In this document: one piece after another, positions 7,044-9,681 of the stretch
How positions within the stretch are numbered: the first letter of the stretch is position 1
How the letters are laid out: the number at the start of each line of letters is the position of its first letter
Source: JABCPE02 sp963530895
GTDB taxonomy: Bacteria; Bacteroidota; Bacteroidia; Flavobacteriales; Weeksellaceae
Assembly: GCA_963530895.1 (NCBI GenBank)
Contig: CAUSFO010000065.1
Location: 1-9,681 of the forward strand
Direction: 5' to 3'
Length of the DNA: 9,681 nt
The notes under the pieces: model-generated
Database searches by the model: none
The model's input: only the letters and a program-made list of their open reading frames with translations
Told to the model about the DNA's origin: nothing
Program-made: the position numbers and the translations under genes

Positions 7044-7898
7044 ATGAAAACATACGCAGGAATACCAAAAGAAAATGCAACATTAGAAAACTCAAAAGTA
7101 ATGCTTGTAACAGTTCCCTATGATGGAACTTCTACTTGGGGAAAGGGAGCGGATAAAGGCCCTGAACTTTTCTTAGATGCATCAGAAAATATGGAACTCT
7201 ATGATATAGAGACTGCTACAGAGCCATATTTGGAGGGAGTTTATTTGGCTGGGGAAGTTACAGAGGACTCTTCGCCAGAAGCCATGACAGAGGCGGTTTA
7301 TCAAAAAACAAAAGAAATGCTCCAGTATGAAGACAAGCTTTTTACGCTTTTTGGTGGGGAACATTCTGTGTCCATCGGTTCTATCCGTGCAGTGGGAGAG
7401 AAGTACGAAAACCTTACGGTGCTTCAGCTGGATGCCCATACAGACCTAAGACCAGAGTTTCATGGTTCTACTTCTAATCACGCTTGTGCTGTTTTTGAGG
7501 CTAATCAAAAGCATAATTTGGTTCAGGTAGGAATCCGTTCGTGTGATGTGGAAGAAATGCAGTATGTCCCAAAAGGGCAGTGTTTCTGGGCGCATGAGAT
7601 TGCTGAAAATCCAAACTGGATAGAAGATGTCCTTAGTAAAGTTTCTGGTAATGTGTATATTACGATAGATTTGGATGCTTTTGATCCATCTATTGCGCCA
7701 TCTACGGGAACGCCAGAACCAGGAGGATTGGCTTGGTATCCAACCTTGAAATTATTGAGAAAAGTCTTTGAAAAATGCAATGTTGTTGCGTTTGATATTG
7801 TGGAGCTGATGGATTCTGCTAATCCAAAACCTACGGCATTTTTAGCAGCAAAATTATACTACAAGATGCTTGCTTACTACCATTTGTCTAAAAAATAA
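7044..7898 (+). CDS. speB: Agmatinase-type ureohydrolase
   Basis: A binuclear manganese enzyme of the arginase/agmatinase superfamily, most likely splitting agmatine to putrescine and urea in polyamine synthesis. The 284 residues fit the family. All metal ligands are visible: GGEHSVSIG at 104-112 (H107), DAHTDLR at 130-136 (D130, H132, D134) and DLDAFDPSIAPSTGTPEPGG at 209-228 (D209, D211, with the agmatinase-like G-T-P-E-P-G-G segment). DIVEL at 251-255 supplies the conserved Glu. The N-terminus (VPYDGTSTWGKGADKGP) resembles agmatinase more than arginase. The usual substrate-loop SHGT is NHAC here (145-148), so a related guanidino substrate is possible. No arginine decarboxylase gene lies in the window to confirm the pathway. 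It starts 42 bases after the WGR gene with an A-rich leader and is followed by a hairpin terminator. Confidence 0.88.
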   Translation: MKTYAGIPKENATLENSKVMLVTVPYDGTSTWGKGADKGPELFLDASENMELYDIETATEPYLEGVYLAGEVTEDSSPEAMTEAVYQKTKEMLQYEDKLFTLFGGEHSVSIGSIRAVGEKYENLTVLQLDAHTDLRPEFHGSTSNHACAVFEANQKHNLVQVGIRSCDVEEMQYVPKGQCFWAHEIAENPNWIEDVLSKVSGNVYITIDLDAFDPSIAPSTGTPEPGGLAWYPTLKLLRKVFEKCNVVAFDIVELMDSANPKPTAFLAAKLYYKMLAYYHLSKK

Positions 7899-7902
7899 AT
7901 GA

Positions 7903-7950
7903 GACTAAAACCCTCTTCGGAAAGGTGGAAAACCTCTTGGTTTTTTAGTT
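7903..7950 (+). terminator. Rho-independent terminator after the agmatinase gene
   Basis: AAAACC (7929-7934), loop TCTT (7935-7938) and GGTTTT (7939-7944) form a perfect six-base-pair hairpin leading straight into a T-rich run. An outer pairing of CTAAAACC near 7904-7911 with the GGTTTTTTAG side is also possible, giving a longer composite structure. It begins five bases after the agmatinase stop and probably ends the upstream transcript. Confidence 0.65.
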
Positions 7951-7966
7951 TTAAGCAATAATTTTA
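7937..7966 (+). promoter_or_regulatory. Candidate promoter for the GIN-domain lipoprotein gene
   Basis: TTG at 7937-7939 and TAATTTTA at 7959-7966 fit the Bacteroidota -33/-7 pattern with a 19-base spacer; the -7 box has one mismatch from TAnnTTTG. It ends 12 bases before the ATG at 7979, and its -33 element lies inside the terminator hairpin of the preceding gene. The call rests on consensus matching only. Confidence 0.4.
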
Positions 7967-7978
7967 AATAATAACATC

Positions 7979-8689
7979 ATGAAAAGAGTAATAGCTTTAG
8001 TATTCTTGGCTTTACTGTTGATAAATTGCAGTAAAGGTCAAGTAGTTGTGGGGAGCAGCAATATCATTTCCCAAGAAAAACAACTTTCTGCGTATGACAG
8101 AATAGAGGTTTTGGGTAGCTATGATGTTATTTTTACGGATGGAGAGGTCGGCAAGATTAAAATAAAAGCTCCTGACAACATTCTTCCGCTCATACAGACA
8201 GAGGTGTCTGATGGACTACTGAAAATAGGCGCAGAAAAGAACAGATACAAAGTAAAAGAGCCTATCATCATTTATGTTCCTGTGGATTCTCGTTTGAAAC
8301 AAGTGGTCATCAAAGGTTCTGCGGATATTTACACCAAAAAAAATCTGGAAACAAAGGCTTTAGAGGTTGATGTATATGGTAGCGGTGATGTGCGTTTGCA
8401 GGTGGATGCTTCTTCTCTTGCCTTAAAAATAGATGGTTCGGGTGATATCCGAGTAGGTGGAAAAACTGATAATTTGTCTATCAATATCAATGGCAGCGGT
8501 GATGTAGAAGTTCCAAACCTAAAAGCCGAAAAAGCCATTATCAATATCAATGGTTCGGGCGATGTTTCCGCCTATGTGACTGAGAATGTGGATATTTATA
8601 TAGCGGGTTCTGGTGATGTTACTATCAAAGGAAATCCAAAGAAAGTAAAGCGGATAATCAACGGCTCTGGTAGAGTGAGTGTAAAATAA
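7979..8689 (+). CDS. GIN-domain (DUF2807) lipoprotein, putative auto-transporter-adhesin-head-like protein
   Basis: A 236-residue predicted lipoprotein. Residues 1-16 are a lipoprotein signal with a hydrophobic core (VIALVFLALLLI) followed by Cys17, the likely lipidated residue; Asn before the Cys is not the commonest choice but is tolerated. There is no acidic export signal after the Cys, so inner-leaflet versus surface location is open. After YDRIEVLGSYDVIF (39-52), typical of the DUF2807 start, the protein becomes a repeat ladder: GSADI at 113, then GSGDV/GSGDI at 134, 153, 172, 192 and 210 and GSGRV at 229, spaced 18-21 residues. This predicts a right-handed parallel beta-helix with one turn per repeat. 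Such proteins are common in Bacteroidota, often beside envelope stress regulators, and their role is unknown; adhesion is a database label, not shown. No regulator or partner gene lies next to it. Confidence 0.85.
   Translation: MKRVIALVFLALLLINCSKGQVVVGSSNIISQEKQLSAYDRIEVLGSYDVIFTDGEVGKIKIKAPDNILPLIQTEVSDGLLKIGAEKNRYKVKEPIIIYVPVDSRLKQVVIKGSADIYTKKNLETKALEVDVYGSGDVRLQVDASSLALKIDGSGDIRVGGKTDNLSININGSGDVEVPNLKAEKAIININGSGDVSAYVTENVDIYIAGSGDVTIKGNPKKVKRIINGSGRVSVK
8479..8553 (+). repeat. 15-base direct repeat 60 bases apart inside the beta-helix region
   Basis: TATCAATATCAATGG occurs at 8479-8493 and again at 8539-8553, exactly 60 bases (20 codons) apart. Both copies encode the strand ahead of a GSGDV turn. 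DNA-level identity suggests a recent internal duplication or ongoing repeat exchange within the gene. Confidence 0.75.
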
Positions 8690-8717
8690 GTAAGTGGCAG
8701 GAAATTATTTACATTTA
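8690..8717 (+). repeat. Upstream repeat, copy 1, before first DUF2004-like gene
   Basis: This 28-base stretch matches 9207-9234 at 23 of 28 positions without gaps, offset 517 bases. It precedes the first paralogue as the second precedes the other, so the tandem duplication included upstream sequence. It contains TACATTTA (8710-8717), a one-mismatch version of the TAnnTTTG box. Confidence 0.65.
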
Positions 8718-8727
8718 TTAGTTTAGT

Positions 8728-9186
8728 ATGAAATACTTAGAGCATCCATATTTTGGGAAATTAAATACGGAAGGGCTGGATGATTATGATATATTGTGGG
8801 AAGAAAATATTCCTTACAAAAATGGAACTGTAAGTGTAGGTTTTTGGTTCTGTGGAAAAGATGATTTATCCATAGAAAGGCTGGATTTATTTGAAAAATT
8901 CCTAAAAGAATTTGATACAATAGAAGAAAAAGCCCGTAAAGCCCTGAAAGTTTATATAGAGGAAAATTTTGAGTATTTTAGTTCTTATTTAGAAAAATTG
9001 GAGGATATTCCTGATTTCGTTGCAGGGATGCAGATAAAATCCGTTGGGCTGTGGTATTCCATTGATGAAGCCTCCACAGGTGAAGTGATAATAGACTATA
9101 CGATACACCCAGAGGAAAGCTATCAAGTCCTTGCTGTGAAATGCAGTTTAGAAGGGAAAATCCTTGCTGTTGATTGGGAAGGGTAA
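8728..9186 (+). CDS. DUF2004-like small acidic protein, copy 1
   Basis: A 152-residue soluble, strongly acidic protein with no signal peptide or membrane segment. It begins MKYLEHPYFGKLN and contains a strand-rich half (YDILWEENIPYK at 20-31, VGFWFCGKDD at 37-46), a helical middle (about 53-90, ERLDLFEKFLKEFD then KARKALKVYIEEN) and a final strand pair ending LEGKILAVDWEG. The pattern of H/Y-F-G opening, D-x-L helix and C-terminal L-x-G-K-I fits the uncharacterised DUF2004 family, though I assign it from memory of the family's look. Proteins of this size and charge are often toxin immunity or housekeeping orphans; nothing nearby resembles a toxin. It lies 38 bases after the lipoprotein gene. 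A near-duplicate follows at 9271. Confidence 0.78.
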   Translation: MKYLEHPYFGKLNTEGLDDYDILWEENIPYKNGTVSVGFWFCGKDDLSIERLDLFEKFLKEFDTIEEKARKALKVYIEENFEYFSSYLEKLEDIPDFVAGMQIKSVGLWYSIDEASTGEVIIDYTIHPEESYQVLAVKCSLEGKILAVDWEG

Positions 9187-9206
9187 AGGATAGAAGAGGG
9201 ATATGA

Positions 9207-9234
9207 GTAAGTAACAGGAATTTATTTATATTTG
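9207..9234 (+). promoter_or_regulatory. Upstream repeat copy 2 with exact -7 box
   Basis: This is the second copy of the repeat at 8690-8717. TATATTTG at 9227-9234 matches TAnnTTTG exactly, where copy 1 has TACATTTA. No TTG -33 element is visible about 20 bases upstream. The ATG of the second paralogue is 36 bases further on, 26 bases more than the equivalent distance in copy 1. Confidence 0.45.
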
Positions 9235-9270
9235 CTAAACAAAAAGAAAATAATTTTAAACAAATAATTT

Positions 9271-9681
9271 ATGAAACACTTAAAGCATGCGTATTTTGGA
9301 GAATTAAATACGGAAGAGTTAGATGGTTATGATGTATTGTGGGAAAAAGAAATTCCTTATAAAAATACATCTGTTCAAGTAGAATTTTGGTTCTGTGGAG
9401 AGGATGATTTGTCCGTAGAAAGACTGAATTCATTTGAAAAATTTCTAAAAAACTTCGATGCAATGGATGAAAAAGCCCGCAAAGCCCTAAAAGCCTATTT
9501 AGAAGAGGATTCTGGATACTTAGATTTTCATGCAGAAGAATTAGAGAATATCCCTGAAAATGTGGATGATTTCGTTGCGGAGATGCAGATAGAAGCCATT
9601 GGACTTTGGTATTCTACTGATGAGGAAGATGGTGAAGATGTGATGGTTGATTATATGATACGCCCAGAAGAAAGCGATCAA
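9271..9681 (+). CDS. DUF2004-like small acidic protein, copy 2 (C-terminus outside window)
   Basis: From ATG 9271 the frame stays open for 137 codons to the right edge, with about 19 residues still missing by comparison with copy 1. It aligns with the preceding gene over its whole length at roughly 60% identity by eye: MKHLKHAYFGELNTEELD opening, EFWFCGEDDLS, EKARKALKAYLEE, and IGLWYS followed by RPEES at the end. It has a four-residue insertion (around ENVDD) and is more acidic than copy 1. Both copies are intact in the visible part, so neither looks like a pseudogene. Function is unknown. The upstream repeat shows that it arose by tandem duplication and has since diverged; whether more copies follow cannot be seen. 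Confidence 0.78.
   Translation, partial: MKHLKHAYFGELNTEELDGYDVLWEKEIPYKNTSVQVEFWFCGEDDLSVERLNSFEKFLKNFDAMDEKARKALKAYLEEDSGYLDFHAEELENIPENVDDFVAEMQIEAIGLWYSTDEEDGEDVMVDYMIRPEESDQ

Noticed and set aside
7044..7898. Arginase or formimidoylglutamase as identity of the ureohydrolase
   Set aside because: The N-terminal VPYDGTSTWG and GTPEPGG segments are agmatinase-like, although the NHAC loop leaves substrate choice not fully settled.

Overview
The window looks like chromosomal DNA from a member of the Bacteroidota, most likely a flavobacterium (Flavobacteriales, perhaps the Chryseobacterium/Weeksellaceae side). The DNA is A+T-rich. Start codons have A-rich leaders rather than Shine-Dalgarno sequences. 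Several intergenic regions carry the TAnnTTTG -7 box used by the primary sigma factor of this phylum. Two gene families (DUF4290 next to murA, and a GIN/DUF2807 lipoprotein) are typical of Bacteroidota. The genus is a guess; the phylum call is firm.

Layout: 1-1572 (minus) is the first 524 codons of a bifunctional RelA/SpoT homologue, cut by the left edge. A divergent intergenic region (1573-1675) separates it from a long run of plus-strand genes. These are a 77-residue protein of unknown function (1676-1909), a PlsC-like acyltransferase with an atypical active site (1971-2792), the murein-recycling ligase Mpl (2802-4139), a DUF4290 protein (4193-4810) overlapping murA (4807-6120) by ATGA, a WGR + DUF4240 protein (6144-7001), and an agmatinase-type ureohydrolase (7044-7898). 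A hairpin terminator follows. Next come a GIN-domain (DUF2807) lipoprotein with a ladder of GSGDV repeats (7979-8689) and two tandem DUF2004-like paralogues (8728-9186, and 9271 to the right edge, incomplete).

How the genes work together: the core 1971-6120 is an envelope block. The acyltransferase probably acts on phospholipid, Mpl returns recycled tripeptide to the UDP-MurNAc pool, and MurA commits UDP-GlcNAc to peptidoglycan synthesis. DUF4290 is tied to MurA by start/stop overlap. SpoT next door makes and degrades (p)ppGpp. The right part is accessory: WGR/DUF4240, polyamine or guanidine-type metabolism, a surface lipoprotein and duplicated small acidic proteins.

The points most worth a second look are the natural Cys-to-Asp change in the MurA active site (predicting intrinsic fosfomycin insensitivity), the HX5D / FPQGTT acyltransferase, the coupled DUF4290-murA pair, and the tandem DUF2004 duplication that carries its upstream region with it. 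I saw no CRISPR array, tRNA, rRNA, insertion sequence or phage module, and no clear previously undescribed multi-gene system.
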